Positions 52,388-61,475 of a stretch of DNA of 64,000 nucleotides are shown piece by piece. The stretch is taken from NCBI RefSeq assembly GCF_900114165.1, contig NZ_FOSB01000007.1:62001-126000 (forward strand), written 5' to 3'. The stretch comes from Halobacillus dabanensis. GTDB taxonomy: Bacteria > Bacillota > Bacilli > Bacillales > Halobacillaceae. Every line of letters starts with the position of its first letter. The stretch's first letter is position 1. The position numbers were made by a program, and so were the translations under genes. The notes below the pieces were generated by a model. It saw nothing but the letters and a program-made list of their open reading frames with translations, was not told the origin of the DNA and did not search any database.

Positions 52388-52867
52388 CTATTTATGGTAC
52401 GGTTCATTCCTAATGATTTTAAAAGCCCTGTATACCTGCTCGACTAGCATCAACCGCATCAACTGGTGGGGAAACGTCATGTTTGAAAATGACAAACCAA
52501 AATCACTTCGCTTCAGGACCTCATCACTCAATCCAAGTGAACCGCCGATCACAAACGCGACCTTACTCTTGCCATATGTCGCAAGCTCGTCTATTTTCTT
52601 AGCAAGTTTTTCAGAAGTGAGCTGTTTGCCTTCGATTTCTAGCGTGATGACATACGTGTCCTGTGAAACCTTTGAAAGGATGCGTTCCCCTTCTTTTTGT
52701 TTCACTTCCACCATTTGTGCTTCACTCAAATTTTCCGGTGCTTTTTCATCCGGGACTTCGACGACATCGACTTTAGCGTAAGGGCCGAGACGTTTCGTGT
52801 ATTCCCCGATCCCCTGCTTCAAATATTTTTCTTTCAACTTTCCAACACTGATAATCGTAATTTTCAT
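52388..52867 (-). CDS. rlmH: 23S rRNA (pseudouridine1915-N3)-methyltransferase
   Basis: 159 residues, SPOUT fold. [14 protein letters not shown] (SAM knot, about 105-118) and [26 protein letters not shown] with the final EPYHK are diagnostic. It methylates pseudouridine 1915 of 23S rRNA at the ribosomal decoding interface. GGAGG is 8 bases before the ATG. Chromosomal housekeeping gene; the HPr remnant follows it. Confidence 0.97.
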   Translation of the reverse strand: MKITIISVGKLKEKYLKQGIGEYTKRLGPYAKVDVVEVPDEKAPENLSEAQMVEVKQKEGERILSKVSQDTYVITLEIEGKQLTSEKLAKKIDELATYGKSKVAFVIGGSLGLSDEVLKRSDFGLSFSNMTFPHQLMRLMLVEQVYRAFKIIRNEPYHK

Positions 52868-52931
52868 GCTGTATTCCTCCGTAACGCTTCATTTGTCTCT
52901 AGTGTACCACGAAAGTTATTTCCAAAATTAA

Positions 52932-52970
52932 ACGTACCAGGTCATCCAAAATATGGATGACCTGGTACGT
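52932..52970. repeat. GTACCAGGTC palindromic repeat, full copy 1
   Basis: ACGTACCAGGTCATCCA (52932-52948) and its exact reverse complement (52954-52970) enclose AAATA. It lies 13 bp past the gntP stop codon and upstream of rlmH. Stem base is ACG/CGT, unlike the other copies. Confidence 0.9.
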
Positions 52971-52983
52971 CAGTAAATGGTAA

Positions 52984-54267
52984 TTACAGGATTCCGATAG
53001 TGTTCAATAAGATGACGAAAGCGACAGAGATGACAGGGATTAGGACGGCAACGACGAAGATGTCTTTGTAACTGTCTTTATGTGTCATGCCTGTGATTGC
53101 GAACAGTGTCAGTACCGCTCCGTTATGGGGCAGTGCGTCAAGGCCGCCGGAGGATAGGGAGGCGACTCTGTGGAATGCTTCCGGGCTGATGCCGGAGTTC
53201 ATGGCGATTTCATAGTATTTGGATCCTAATGCTTCAAGGGCAATTCCCATACCGCCGGATGCGGAACCGGTTGCACCAGCAAGCACGTTGACGGCGATCG
53301 CTTCTGAGATCAACGGGTTTCCTTTGATGCCCATCAGCACTTCTGTCAAGTTCGCAAACCCTGGAACTTCACGGACAACGGTACCAAAGCCGACTGCTGC
53401 ACTGGTATTGATAATGGCGATGACGGAACCGCTCGCTCCACTGTTCATTGAAGGAATGAATTTCTTGAACATTGTAACGTTCAAAAGCATGATCAGTACA
53501 ATCCCTGAAATCAATGCAGTAACGATGTCCCAGTTTAAGAGATTCAAAGTTAGTAAAACGGTCAATAATGGCAAAAGCGATAGGAAAAAGTTCGGCGTTT
53601 CATCTGGTTGTTCGATTTCTTTTTTCTCTTTCGGTTCTGTGAACACTTCCCCTTGTGCGACAAGTTTCTTCTCCCGCCACCTGAGGTAAAAGTAACCGCC
53701 ACCCGCCATCACGATAGCCGCGATGATTCCCATTACAGGTGCTGCAGCTGCAGAGGTCTGGAAATATTCCATCGGGATCAGGTTCTGGATTTGCGGCGAG
53801 CCTGGAAGGGCTGTCATTGTAAAGGTGAAAGCACCTAAGGCAACAGTTGCAGGAATCAGCTTTCGGCTAATGTTTGCTTCCCTGAACAAGGATAATGCTA
53901 AAGGATAAACAGCAAAAACAACGACAAACAAGCTCACACCACCATACGTCAGTACCGCTGCAGAGACGAGTACTCCTAAAATCGCGCGCTGGGTCCCAAT
54001 CAATTTTGTCAGGGCAACAGCAACAGAACGGGCCATTCCTGTGTCCTCCATCAATTTTCCGAAAATGGCCCCGAGCATGAAGACAGGGAACCAGTCTTTG
54101 GCAAAGGCTACGAACCCGCCCATATATGTATCTTTATAGGCTTCAAGTAGATCGAGGCCGCCTGTGAGGGCGACGACACCAGCTGCGATGGGCGCCACCC
54201 AGATGATCGACCAGCCTAAATAGGCGAGGATCATCAATACGGCAAGTCCGAGAAAAATTCCAAGCAT
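52984..54267 (-). CDS. GntP-family permease (YxjC-like)
   Basis: 427 residues with about twelve membrane segments and a hydrophilic Lys/Glu loop near 205-225. It belongs to the GntP gluconate:H+ symporter family; GGLDALPHNGAVLTLFAITGMTHKDSY is the conserved C-terminal block. In Bacillus subtilis yxjC precedes scoA-scoB-yxjF and is thought to import hydroxybutyrate or another short acid. Here it is last in the ketone-body operon. AAGGAGG at 8 bases. A carboxylate such as 3-hydroxybutyrate or acetoacetate is the likely substrate. Confidence 0.87.
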   Translation of the reverse strand: MLGIFLGLAVLMILAYLGWSIIWVAPIAAGVVALTGGLDLLEAYKDTYMGGFVAFAKDWFPVFMLGAIFGKLMEDTGMARSVAVALTKLIGTQRAILGVLVSAAVLTYGGVSLFVVVFAVYPLALSLFREANISRKLIPATVALGAFTFTMTALPGSPQIQNLIPMEYFQTSAAAAPVMGIIAAIVMAGGGYFYLRWREKKLVAQGEVFTEPKEKKEIEQPDETPNFFLSLLPLLTVLLTLNLLNWDIVTALISGIVLIMLLNVTMFKKFIPSMNSGASGSVIAIINTSAAVGFGTVVREVPGFANLTEVLMGIKGNPLISEAIAVNVLAGATGSASGGMGIALEALGSKYYEIAMNSGISPEAFHRVASLSSGGLDALPHNGAVLTLFAITGMTHKDSYKDIFVVAVLIPVISVAFVILLNTIGIL

Positions 54268-54286
54268 AGTTTTTCCTCCTTATTTT

Positions 54287-55465
54287 TTATTGAGCTTCAA
54301 CGACCATAGCGATTCCTTGACCGCCGCCAATGCAAAGCGAGGCAACACCGTAGCGGTCCCCCCGACGTATCAACTCTTTTATCATCGTGTATAGTACACG
54401 CGTCCCACTAGCTCCGACCGGATGACCGAGCGCGATGGCTCCGCCGTTGACATTCACTTTGCCACGGTCGAGACCAAGCTCTTGTTCGACCGCCAAATAT
54501 TGCGAGGCAAACGCTTCATTCACTTCGATGAGATCGATGTCCTCAAGCGTCAATTCAGCCTTTTCCAATGCCTGACGAATCGCCGGAGCTGGTCCGATGC
54601 CCATAAACTTTGGCTCGACGCCTGCTACAGACCAGGACAGTATTTTTGCCAGTGGCTTTGTCTTGTTACCGCTTACAAAATTTTCACTGGCTAAAATAAC
54701 CGCACCTGCGCCATCATTGATGCCACTCGCATTCCCCCCTGTCACCGTTCCGCCTTTTTTAAAAGCCGGCTTCAGTTTAGCGAGTGTCTCTGGACTGGTC
54801 TCTTCCCGAATATGCTCATCTTGAGCGATGACTTTTGTTCCTTTTCTCGTCTGTATTTCCACGGGCGCGATTTCCTCTTCAAGCTTTCCGGTGCGGCGAG
54901 CTTCTGCAGCCAAATGATGACTGCGGGTGGCATATTCATCCTGGTGTTCTCTTGTAATTTCGTATTTTTCTGCAAGGTTTTCTCCTGTCACACCCATACC
55001 AGCACCGATGTACTCATCCGTCAAAGCAGCCCAGAGCATGTCGTCGACTTTTGGAGCCCCAAGCTTCGTACCAAAACGGCTGCCGCGTAATGCATAGGGT
55101 GCGAGGCTCATACTGTCGACACCCCCAGCGAGGGCAGTTTCTCCTTCGCCAAGCTGAATTGATTGAGCGGCAGAAACGACCGACTGCATCCCAGATCCAC
55201 ACAGGCGGTTGACCGCAAGAGCCGGGCTCGACATTGGAATGCCTGATTCTAATGAAATGTGCCGTGCTAAATATGGCGCGTTTTGAGAAGCATGAATGAC
55301 ATTCCCCATTACTGTCAGGTCAATATGATCTGCGGAAATGCCACTTCTTTTCAATGCTTCTTCGCTTGCTGTCACACCTAAATCAGTCGGGTTCACATCT
55401 TTCAAAACACCTCCGAATGTACCGAACGGTGTGCGGGCACCTTCTATAATATAAACTGGTTTCAT
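54287..55465 (-). CDS. Acetyl-CoA C-acetyltransferase (thiolase)
   Basis: 392 residues. The acylated Cys is in VNRLCGSGMQSV (about 85-96), with NVNGGAIALGHPVGASG (His) and SLCIGGGQGIAM (second Cys) near the C terminus. It splits acetoacetyl-CoA, made by the ScoAB transferase, into two acetyl-CoA. AAGGAG at 8 bases. Between the dehydrogenase and the permease in one operon. Confidence 0.95.
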   Translation of the reverse strand: MKPVYIIEGARTPFGTFGGVLKDVNPTDLGVTASEEALKRSGISADHIDLTVMGNVIHASQNAPYLARHISLESGIPMSSPALAVNRLCGSGMQSVVSAAQSIQLGEGETALAGGVDSMSLAPYALRGSRFGTKLGAPKVDDMLWAALTDEYIGAGMGVTGENLAEKYEITREHQDEYATRSHHLAAEARRTGKLEEEIAPVEIQTRKGTKVIAQDEHIREETSPETLAKLKPAFKKGGTVTGGNASGINDGAGAVILASENFVSGNKTKPLAKILSWSVAGVEPKFMGIGPAPAIRQALEKAELTLEDIDLIEVNEAFASQYLAVEQELGLDRGKVNVNGGAIALGHPVGASGTRVLYTMIKELIRRGDRYGVASLCIGGGQGIAMVVEAQ

Positions 55466-55483
55466 AGGAACATCTCCTTTTAT

Positions 55484-56260
55484 TTATTGAGTCGTGTAAC
55501 CACCATCAATGACGACCGACTGGCCTGTGACCCCTCTTGCCTGGAAACTAGCGAGGAATAAAGTGTAGTCCGCAATTTCCTGGACAGACAGCAAACGTTT
55601 TTGTGGAACGAGTGGATAGATGACTTCTTCCAACGCTTTCTCCAGAGACACTCCACGGTTTTTTGCCAAATCCTCCAGCTGGTTGCGGACGAGCGGCGTA
55701 TCAACGTACCCTGGACACACGGCGTTCACCGTAATTCCATCTTCCGCGCCTTCTAACGCGGTCACTTTCGTAAGACCGATCACACCGTGTTTCGCACTGT
55801 TGTAGGCAGACTTTCCGGCAAAACCGATCAATCCATTGATAGAGGCCATATTGATGATGCGTCCGAACCCCTGTTTTTTCATAATCGGAAACGCATGCTT
55901 TGTCGCCATGAACGGCGCGACGAGCATAACTTTCGTAATCAGTTCGAACTTTTCTGTAGGAAAATCTTCAATAGACGCGACGTGCTGCAGACCGGCATTA
56001 TTGACGAGGACGTCCAAACGACCGAATTTCTCCACCGTTTCGTCAATCGCACGCTGGATCTGCTCTTCTTTCGTAACGTCACAAACAAGTCCGATCGTCT
56101 GCATCCCTTCTTCGCTCAGACGATCAGCTGCTTCTTTCACTTTTGCTGCATTAATGTCACTGAGGGCCACCTTTGCTCCGTTACGGGCAAACTCTGTACC
56201 AATCTCATAGCCGATCCCACTTGCCGCCCCTGTAATGAAAACCACCTTGTTTTCTACCAT
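55484..56260 (-). CDS. 3-hydroxybutyrate dehydrogenase (YxjF-like SDR)
   Basis: 258 residues, classical short-chain dehydrogenase: TGAASGIGYEIG (cofactor), NNAG, and the catalytic Ser-Tyr-Lys as MASINGLIG and YNSAKHG. GLQHVASIEDFPTEKFE and the overall length match 3-hydroxybutyrate dehydrogenases. It oxidises D-3-hydroxybutyrate to acetoacetate with NAD. AAGGAGG at 7 bases. Second functional step in the operon after import. Confidence 0.92.
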   Translation of the reverse strand: MVENKVVFITGAASGIGYEIGTEFARNGAKVALSDINAAKVKEAADRLSEEGMQTIGLVCDVTKEEQIQRAIDETVEKFGRLDVLVNNAGLQHVASIEDFPTEKFELITKVMLVAPFMATKHAFPIMKKQGFGRIINMASINGLIGFAGKSAYNSAKHGVIGLTKVTALEGAEDGITVNAVCPGYVDTPLVRNQLEDLAKNRGVSLEKALEEVIYPLVPQKRLLSVQEIADYTLFLASFQARGVTGQSVVIDGGYTTQ

Positions 56261-56272
56261 TACTCTTCCTCC

Positions 56273-56947
56273 TTATTCGCTCATTTGTAAAAGTTCTTCA
56301 CTTACGATCAGTTCTGCTTCTGTTGATGCTTTTATTTCGTCTACCGTCCAGCCTTCTACGATTTCTATTAGCTTCAGTCCCTCTTCCGTTACGTCCAGGA
56401 CCGCCCGATCTGTGATGATACGATCGACGACGCCTTTCCCTGTCAGTGGCAATTTGCATGCTTTTAAAATCTTTGCGTCCCCATGCTTATTAACGTGATC
56501 CATAATGATAACCACTTTTTTCGAGCCGTGGACGATATCCATCGCCCCGCCCATGCCTTTAATCATTTTCCCTGGGATCATCCAGTTGGCAAGATCACCA
56601 TTTTCCGCTACTTCCATGCCGCCTAATATCGCAAGGTCGAGATGTTCCCCGCGAATCATTGCAAATGACTCGGCACTGTCACAGTAAGCAGCTCCGACTG
56701 ATGCCGTCACTGTTTCTTTCCCTGCATTGATCAAATCCGGGTCGACTTCACCTTCGTACGGAGAACGCCCGATGCCTAAGAGTCCATTTTCTGATTGAAG
56801 TACCACTTCTTTTTCTGGCTGAATGTAGTTTGCGACCATTGTCGGCATCCCGATTCCAAGGTTGACGTAGTAACCGTTTTCAATTTCTTGTTCTGCTCGT
56901 TTGGCAATCATTTCGCGGATTACCACTTTGTCCTTTTGTACCGCCAT
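56273..56947 (-). CDS. scoB: 3-oxoacid CoA-transferase subunit B
   Basis: 224 residues. VNLGIGMPTMVANYI and LQSENGLLGIG, with the catalytic Glu in SENG, identify the B subunit. With ScoA it moves CoA from succinyl-CoA to acetoacetate. ATG 56947 is 9 bases after AGGAGG; ATG 56953 is only 3 bases away and less likely. Starts 18 bp after scoA. Confidence 0.95.
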   Translation of the reverse strand: MAVQKDKVVIREMIAKRAEQEIENGYYVNLGIGMPTMVANYIQPEKEVVLQSENGLLGIGRSPYEGEVDPDLINAGKETVTASVGAAYCDSAESFAMIRGEHLDLAILGGMEVAENGDLANWMIPGKMIKGMGGAMDIVHGSKKVVIIMDHVNKHGDAKILKACKLPLTGKGVVDRIITDRAVLDVTEEGLKLIEIVEGWTVDEIKASTEAELIVSEELLQMSE

Positions 56948-56964
56948 TTTCATCTACCTCCTAT

Positions 56965-57660
56965 TTAAGCTTCTGCTTTTACCGTATATCGTTCAATGCG
57001 CTTCTCCTGCTTGCCTTCGATTAATCCTTGCACGTAAATGCCCGGTGTATGAATCGCATCTGCTTCCAATTCCCCTGGTTCCACAAGTTCTTCGACTTCC
57101 GCAATCGTCATAGTTCCAGCAGCCGCCATCATCGGGTTAAAGTTACGGGCCGTTTTGTTGTACACGAGATTGCCGTGATGGTCACCTTTTCTGGCACGAA
57201 CGAGACTGAAATCTGCCGCTAACCCCTCTTGTAAAAGGTATTCTTTTCCATTAAGGGTGCGCACTTCTTTGCCTTCTGCGATCGGAGTTCCGACGCCTGC
57301 TGGTGTGTAAAAAGCGGGAATTCCTGCTCCCCCTGCACGGATTTTCTCCGCAAGCGTTCCTTGAGGGGTCAGCTCAACCTCAAGTTCTCCTGCAAGCACC
57401 TGTCGTTCAAATTCTTTATTTTCTCCCACATACGAACCAACCATTTTATCAATCTGTTTATTTTTCAAAAGCAGCCCCAGGCCCCAATCGTCGACACCGC
57501 AATTATTAGAGATGATCGTTAAATTTTTCACTTTCGATTCGACGAGGGCAAGAATCAAGTTCTCCGGAATCCCAACGAGCCCAAACCCTCCTACCATTAT
57601 TGTGGAATGATCTTTTATATCTTTCACAGCTTCATGAAATGATGAATAAATTTGTTTCAT
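56965..57660 (-). CDS. scoA: 3-oxoacid CoA-transferase subunit A
   Basis: 231 residues. The [14 protein letters not shown] loop (about 23-36), the [11 protein letters not shown] block and [18 protein letters not shown] are standard for subunit A. First gene of the operon scoA-scoB-dehydrogenase-thiolase-permease. AGGGAG lies 11 bases before the start. A sigma-54 promoter is 31-47 bp upstream. Confidence 0.95.
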   Translation of the reverse strand: MKQIYSSFHEAVKDIKDHSTIMVGGFGLVGIPENLILALVESKVKNLTIISNNCGVDDWGLGLLLKNKQIDKMVGSYVGENKEFERQVLAGELEVELTPQGTLAEKIRAGGAGIPAFYTPAGVGTPIAEGKEVRTLNGKEYLLQEGLAADFSLVRARKGDHHGNLVYNKTARNFNPMMAAAGTMTIAEVEELVEPGELEADAIHTPGIYVQGLIEGKQEKRIERYTVKAEA

Positions 57661-57690
57661 GAGTCTTCACGCTCCCTTCACCAATATAAA

Positions 57691-57707
57691 AGCAAGTTTC
57701 ATGCCAA
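57691..57707 (-). promoter_or_regulatory. Sigma-54 (-24/-12) promoter of the ketone-body operon
   Basis: Minus strand TTGGCATGAAACTTGCT, with GG (57705-57704), exactly 10 bp, and GC (57693-57692), matching the TGGCAC-N5-TTGC consensus closely. The transcript would start about 20 bases before scoA. Confidence 0.93.
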
Positions 57708-57760
57708 TTCGACGGTGTTGATGGAATAAGGTTTGTGAACAATTTTCAAAAATGTTTTTA

Positions 57761-57774
57761 CGGAATTCCGGAAT
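57761..57774. promoter_or_regulatory. Candidate enhancer (activator) site
   Basis: Two overlapping perfect palindromes, CGGAATTCCG (57761-57770) and ATTCCGGAAT (57765-57774), lie 55-67 bp upstream of the -24 element, where a sigma-54 activator would bind. Confidence 0.55.
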
Positions 57775-57811
57775 GAGTATATTGCACCTAATGAAAACCC
57801 TTACATATAGG

Positions 57812-57846
57812 CAAAAAAAGAACCATTCCAAAAATTCGGAATGGTT
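57812..57846 (-). terminator. Terminator of the sigma-54 activator gene
   Basis: AACCATTCC (57821-57829) pairs with GGAATGGTT (57838-57846), followed on the minus strand by CTTTTTTT. It insulates the activator gene from the sco promoter. Confidence 0.88.
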
Positions 57847-57864
57847 TCTTGAAAATTGGAATGG

Positions 57865-59229
57865 TCAAAGGCTATATTTTTTCACTTTTTCATAAAGACT
57901 CGATTTGCCGATACCTAATTGTGTGGCAGCAGCACTTTTATCGCCATCTGTTTCTTTTAATGCCTTTTCAATCGCATGTTTTTCCGTTTGCTCTACGATT
58001 CTTTTCAAAGATGAGCCTTCTTCCACCACCTTTTTTTCTGGGGAGAGGTGGGGAGGAAGGTCTTCTACTACAATCGTCTCACTATCCGTCATGTGCACAG
58101 CGGATTCGATAACATTCTCGAGTTCCCTCACATTCCCCAGCCAATGATACTTTTGAAAGAGGGCTTTCACTGTGGGGGACAATTCACTCACTCGCTTGCC
58201 TGTACACTCATTCACTTTTTCCAAAAGGTACTTGGAAAGAATCTTAATATCATCCTTTCGATCCCGGAGAGGGGGAATGTCCATTTGAACCACATTGATG
58301 CGGTAAAATAAATCCTCACGAAATCGCTGTTCTTGAATCATCGCTTCGAGGGACTGGTTGGTTGCAGCGACGATTCGGACATCTACTTCTTGCGGATGAT
58401 TTGCGCCAACCGCTTCTACCTCCCCTTCCTGAAGTGCACGCAGTATTTTCACTTGGGCCTGAAGCGGCATATCTCCGATTTCATCGAGGAAAAGTGTCCC
58501 ACCATGAGCGAGCTGGAACTTTCCTGGCTTGCCGCCTTTTTTTGCACCGGTAAATGCCCCTTCTTGATAGCCGAATAACTCTGCTTCAATGAGATGTTCA
58601 GGAATAGCCGCACAGTTCACCTTGACGAATGGTTTGGTGCTGCGCTCACTCAAATGATGAATACTGTGTGCAAATAGTTCTTTTCCCGTACCACTCTCCC
58701 CGCGTAATAGTACGGACACATTACTATGAGCAGTTTTACGGATTTTTTCTTTCAGCTGTAAAACATCGGGGGAACTCGTAATAATATCATGCAAGGAATA
58801 TTTCGCACCGTTCTGTTGTTGCATTTGATTTCGGTATGTTTCAAGCTCAAGTAGAAGGTCTTTAATATGAGAATTCATGATTTTCCATTCATCTGTATCT
58901 CTGAACAGGACCATACCAAGAGCACCGATCAGCTCGCCATTTTCCCATAACGGGATGCGATGGGCGACCATATAGTCACCGCGGATTTGTTGAAGATCAG
59001 CCATCTCTTCTTTTCCAGAATCGACAACATGGTGCATACGCGTATTCTCAATCACCTCTGTCACATGCAAACCTGTAACCAGCTCGAGATCCACCTCAAG
59101 AAAATGGCAATAACTTTCATTCATATAGGAGATATTCCCATCACAATCCACGACCACAATACAATGCTCCACATTTCCGAATAATGTCTCTAACACATTA
59201 TTCCGATATCCTTCTAGCATCGAAAGCAT
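57865..59229 (-). CDS. Sigma-54-dependent transcriptional activator
   Basis: 454 residues: N-terminal PAS sensor (about 13-110), AAA+ domain with Walker A GESGTGKE (177-184), the sigma-54 contact loop GAFTGA (224-229), GGTLFLDEIGDM and R-finger region, and a C-terminal Fis-type helix-turn-helix (DKSAAATQLGIGKSSLYEKVKKY). The PAS domain would sense a small molecule or redox state. AGGAG 9 bases before ATG 59229. Immediately upstream of the sco operon, whose -24/-12 promoter it should activate. Confidence 0.95.
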   Translation of the reverse strand: MLSMLEGYRNNVLETLFGNVEHCIVVVDCDGNISYMNESYCHFLEVDLELVTGLHVTEVIENTRMHHVVDSGKEEMADLQQIRGDYMVAHRIPLWENGELIGALGMVLFRDTDEWKIMNSHIKDLLLELETYRNQMQQQNGAKYSLHDIITSSPDVLQLKEKIRKTAHSNVSVLLRGESGTGKELFAHSIHHLSERSTKPFVKVNCAAIPEHLIEAELFGYQEGAFTGAKKGGKPGKFQLAHGGTLFLDEIGDMPLQAQVKILRALQEGEVEAVGANHPQEVDVRIVAATNQSLEAMIQEQRFREDLFYRINVVQMDIPPLRDRKDDIKILSKYLLEKVNECTGKRVSELSPTVKALFQKYHWLGNVRELENVIESAVHMTDSETIVVEDLPPHLSPEKKVVEEGSSLKRIVEQTEKHAIEKALKETDGDKSAAATQLGIGKSSLYEKVKKYSL

Positions 59230-59351
59230 TGACCCACACTCCTATTCTCTTCCTGTTTAATATGGCAGCGTTTTCATAACCGGTTACTAAAAGTCTATCA
59301 GATACTGCCGCCACATACTAGACAGAATTCGACTTCAACACCCAAAAAATA

Positions 59352-59390
59352 CCGTACCAGGTCATCCAAAATATGGATGACCTGGTACGG
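59352..59390. repeat. GTACCAGGTC palindromic repeat, full copy 2
   Basis: CCGTACCAGGTCATCCA (59352-59368) and its reverse complement (59374-59390) enclose AAATA. Stem base is CCG/CGG. The right flank GGTAAATAATGTAAG resembles the tail of the half copies. It lies 23 bp past the stop of the M48 gene. Confidence 0.9.
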
Positions 59391-59413
59391 TAAATAATGT
59401 AAGTGAATTTCAT

Positions 59414-60688
59414 TCATTCTTCTTTAACTTCTACGCCTTCGTAGTTTTCGAGCATGTGAATCCGTTCCATCATGGTCGGGTGACCATAACGCAGGAACTT
59501 TACGAGTGCCGGTGGATGGACGTCACTTAAGCCGTTCACTGTCAGCTCCTGAAAAGACCCGATTGCTGCTTCTGGGTCCTGGGTCATTTCAATTGCGTAT
59601 TGATCAGCATCTTTTTCTGCATTCCTGGAAACCGCTAATTCTATCGGACTAGATAAGAAAGAAAGCATGGTCAAAATCAAAAAAAACATCGGCAAACTAG
59701 CAATATCCGAAACCTTCGTGAATCCGAGTCTCTCTCCCCATCGTCGTGTGGCATAACGTAAGAGGTGGGAGGTGAAGTATAAACCAAAGAATGTTGCAAA
59801 AATGGCACCTGCCAGGTTCCAGTACAGATGGTTCATCACATAATGACCGATTTCATGAGCCATGATGAACAATACTTCATTCTCTCCTAGCCGGTTCAAT
59901 GTCGTGTCCCATAGAACAATCCGTAAGTTCGAACCGATCCCGTTGACGTACGCATTCATGCTGTTTGTCTTTTCCGACATGTTCACTTCATATACGCGAT
60001 CTGCCGGCACTTCCGCTTCATCAGCCATGGAGAGGATCTTTTCTTCCAGCTGTTTATTCTGCAGTTCGCTGAAGTCATTATATAGTGGGTCAATAACAAC
60101 CGGTTGTAAATACATCATGAAAAACAGGAATGGAATCATGAGCATCCATGCAATCAACCACCATCGTTTTTCGAACTTTTTCATAAGAAAATACAAGACT
60201 GTGATGAGAACAGCCATTATGATATAGCCGATCCAAAACCCGATCAGTTCATCCCTCATCCAACTGGAAAAGCTTTGCGTTGTAATACCATATTCTACCG
60301 ATAACCACCGTCTAGCATAATCGAGAGGGAATAAAAGGATGGTTGTCAATGTTTGAAGCAGCAAAACGAACAAAGGAATCTGAATGATCCTAAAGCGTGA
60401 GATTTGCTTACCAAAGTTTTTGAAGATGACAGACGCTCCAAAGATCATCACCCCTAAATAGATGATCCATTCCAGCGGTTCTCCAAGAAATGATAGGAAG
60501 TTCTGGTACCTCGAATATTCCTGGCTCAGCTGTAACTCTCGTTCAGTCATAAAAGTCGTAGGATCAGCAGCCGTACCTTCATAAGCCGGAGGTACACCTA
60601 TATCCGTCCATTGAAAAAAATAAAGGCCTAACAACAGACCATAAATCACATACAAACCAAGCGTCCAGGTGATGAACCGTCTCTTCAC
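59414..60688 (-). CDS. M48-family membrane metalloprotease (CAAX protease-like)
   Basis: 424 residues with about seven membrane helices. Zinc motif HEIGH (278-282), third ligand Glu in RNAEKDADQYA, and an N-terminal region like Ste24/HtpX relatives (YhfN type in Bacillus). Likely a membrane quality-control protease. The start is GTG with GGAGGTGG upstream. A 7-bp inverted repeat, CTCGTAC/GTACGAG (60713-60730), lies in its leader. Confidence 0.88.
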   Translation of the reverse strand: MKRRFITWTLGLYVIYGLLLGLYFFQWTDIGVPPAYEGTAADPTTFMTERELQLSQEYSRYQNFLSFLGEPLEWIIYLGVMIFGASVIFKNFGKQISRFRIIQIPLFVLLLQTLTTILLFPLDYARRWLSVEYGITTQSFSSWMRDELIGFWIGYIIMAVLITVLYFLMKKFEKRWWLIAWMLMIPFLFFMMYLQPVVIDPLYNDFSELQNKQLEEKILSMADEAEVPADRVYEVNMSEKTNSMNAYVNGIGSNLRIVLWDTTLNRLGENEVLFIMAHEIGHYVMNHLYWNLAGAIFATFFGLYFTSHLLRYATRRWGERLGFTKVSDIASLPMFFLILTMLSFLSSPIELAVSRNAEKDADQYAIEMTQDPEAAIGSFQELTVNGLSDVHPPALVKFLRYGHPTMMERIHMLENYEGVEVKEE

Positions 60689-60761
60689 TTCTCCACCTCC
60701 GAATTAATAGGACTCGTACCATTGTACGAGCATTCATCAGGACCTAGAACTTCTGCCTCTT

Positions 60762-61229
60762 TTAATCTTTCCTTACAAGATGCATTGTTTCACATGGAAC
60801 ATTCTTTAATCCTTTGCCCAAAAATGCCGGTTTTAATTCGATATCCTCAAGTACGTCGATAGGAATCCACTGATAGATTAGGCGCTCTCCTTCCAGACCT
60901 TCAAAAGATCCATCTTTGAAAAGTGAATCCCTTGTATTTAATAAATAGTAGAAAGCCACCTCATGCATGGCATCTCCACGATGTTTAAAAAAAGTTTCCG
61001 CAATCCACACAGTACGCACCACTTCGACGTCATAGCCAAGCTCCTCTTTCATCTCTCTCACTACCGTTTCTTCAGAGGCCTCTCCCAGTTCAATCCCACC
61101 ACCCGGGAGTGCCCAAAAGGAGTCATCTACTTGTCTATGTAGTAATACATGTCCTTTCTCTATCATGATTGCGGCCGCCCGGTAATTGAACCGCTGACCA
61201 CCGACCTTAAACCTTACGTCTCTCGCCAT
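60762..61229 (-). CDS. Nudix hydrolase
   Basis: 155 residues. The Nudix box GGGIELGEASEETVVREMKEEL is complete, with both metal-binding Glu residues. The DDSFWALPGGGIELGE context and length fit ADP-ribose, nucleotide-sugar or oxidised-nucleotide pyrophosphatases; the exact substrate is unknown. GGGAGGGG is 5 bases before ATG 61229. Followed by the M48 gene on the same strand, 73 bp away. Confidence 0.9.
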   Translation of the reverse strand: MARDVRFKVGGQRFNYRAAAIMIEKGHVLLHRQVDDSFWALPGGGIELGEASEETVVREMKEELGYDVEVVRTVWIAETFFKHRGDAMHEVAFYYLLNTRDSLFKDGSFEGLEGERLIYQWIPIDVLEDIELKPAFLGKGLKNVPCETMHLVRKD

Positions 61230-61296
61230 TCCATCCCCTCCCTAAAAACCTCATACCATATAAATTACTACAGCATAAAACCAAACTCCTGCATCT

Positions 61297-61346
61297 ACCA
61301 AATATTGTTGTACCAGGTCATCCAAATATTGGATGACCTGGTACAA
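61297..61346. repeat. GTACCAGGTC palindromic repeat, full copy 3
   Basis: TTGTACCAGGTCATCCAA (61308-61325) and its reverse complement (61329-61346) enclose ATA. Stem base is TTG/CAA. The left flank TCTACCAAATATTG (61295-61308) matches the half copies read on the minus strand. This copy lies between divergent genes, so it is not a terminator there. Confidence 0.9.
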
Positions 61347-61368
61347 CAGAAAATGGAAATGACTTAAT

Positions 61369-61453
61369 TTGTGAAATATTGAACAAAAGGATTGCTTTTC
61401 CGTACTTACCGTTTTATAATAAAGATATATTCAATATGTGAAGTATTTCACAT
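61369..61453 (+). promoter_or_regulatory. NADH oxidase promoter flanked by two Rex operators
   Basis: TTGCTT (61392-61397), 17 bp, TATAAT (61415-61420). TTGTGAAATATTGAACAA (61369-61386) precedes the -35 with two mismatches to the Rex consensus, and ATGTGAAGTATTTCACAT (61436-61453) follows the -10 with a perfect TGTGAA/TTCACA pair. Rex releases DNA when NADH rises, so the gene would be induced by reductive load. Confidence 0.9.
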
Positions 61454-61475
61454 AAACTCTCAAGGGGGATTAACC

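Noticed and set aside
60713-60730. CTCGTAC-CATT-GTACGAG inverted repeat between the Nudix and M48 genes
   Set aside because: No T-run for a terminator, and it does not match the SOS box or other operators I know; too short to claim more.
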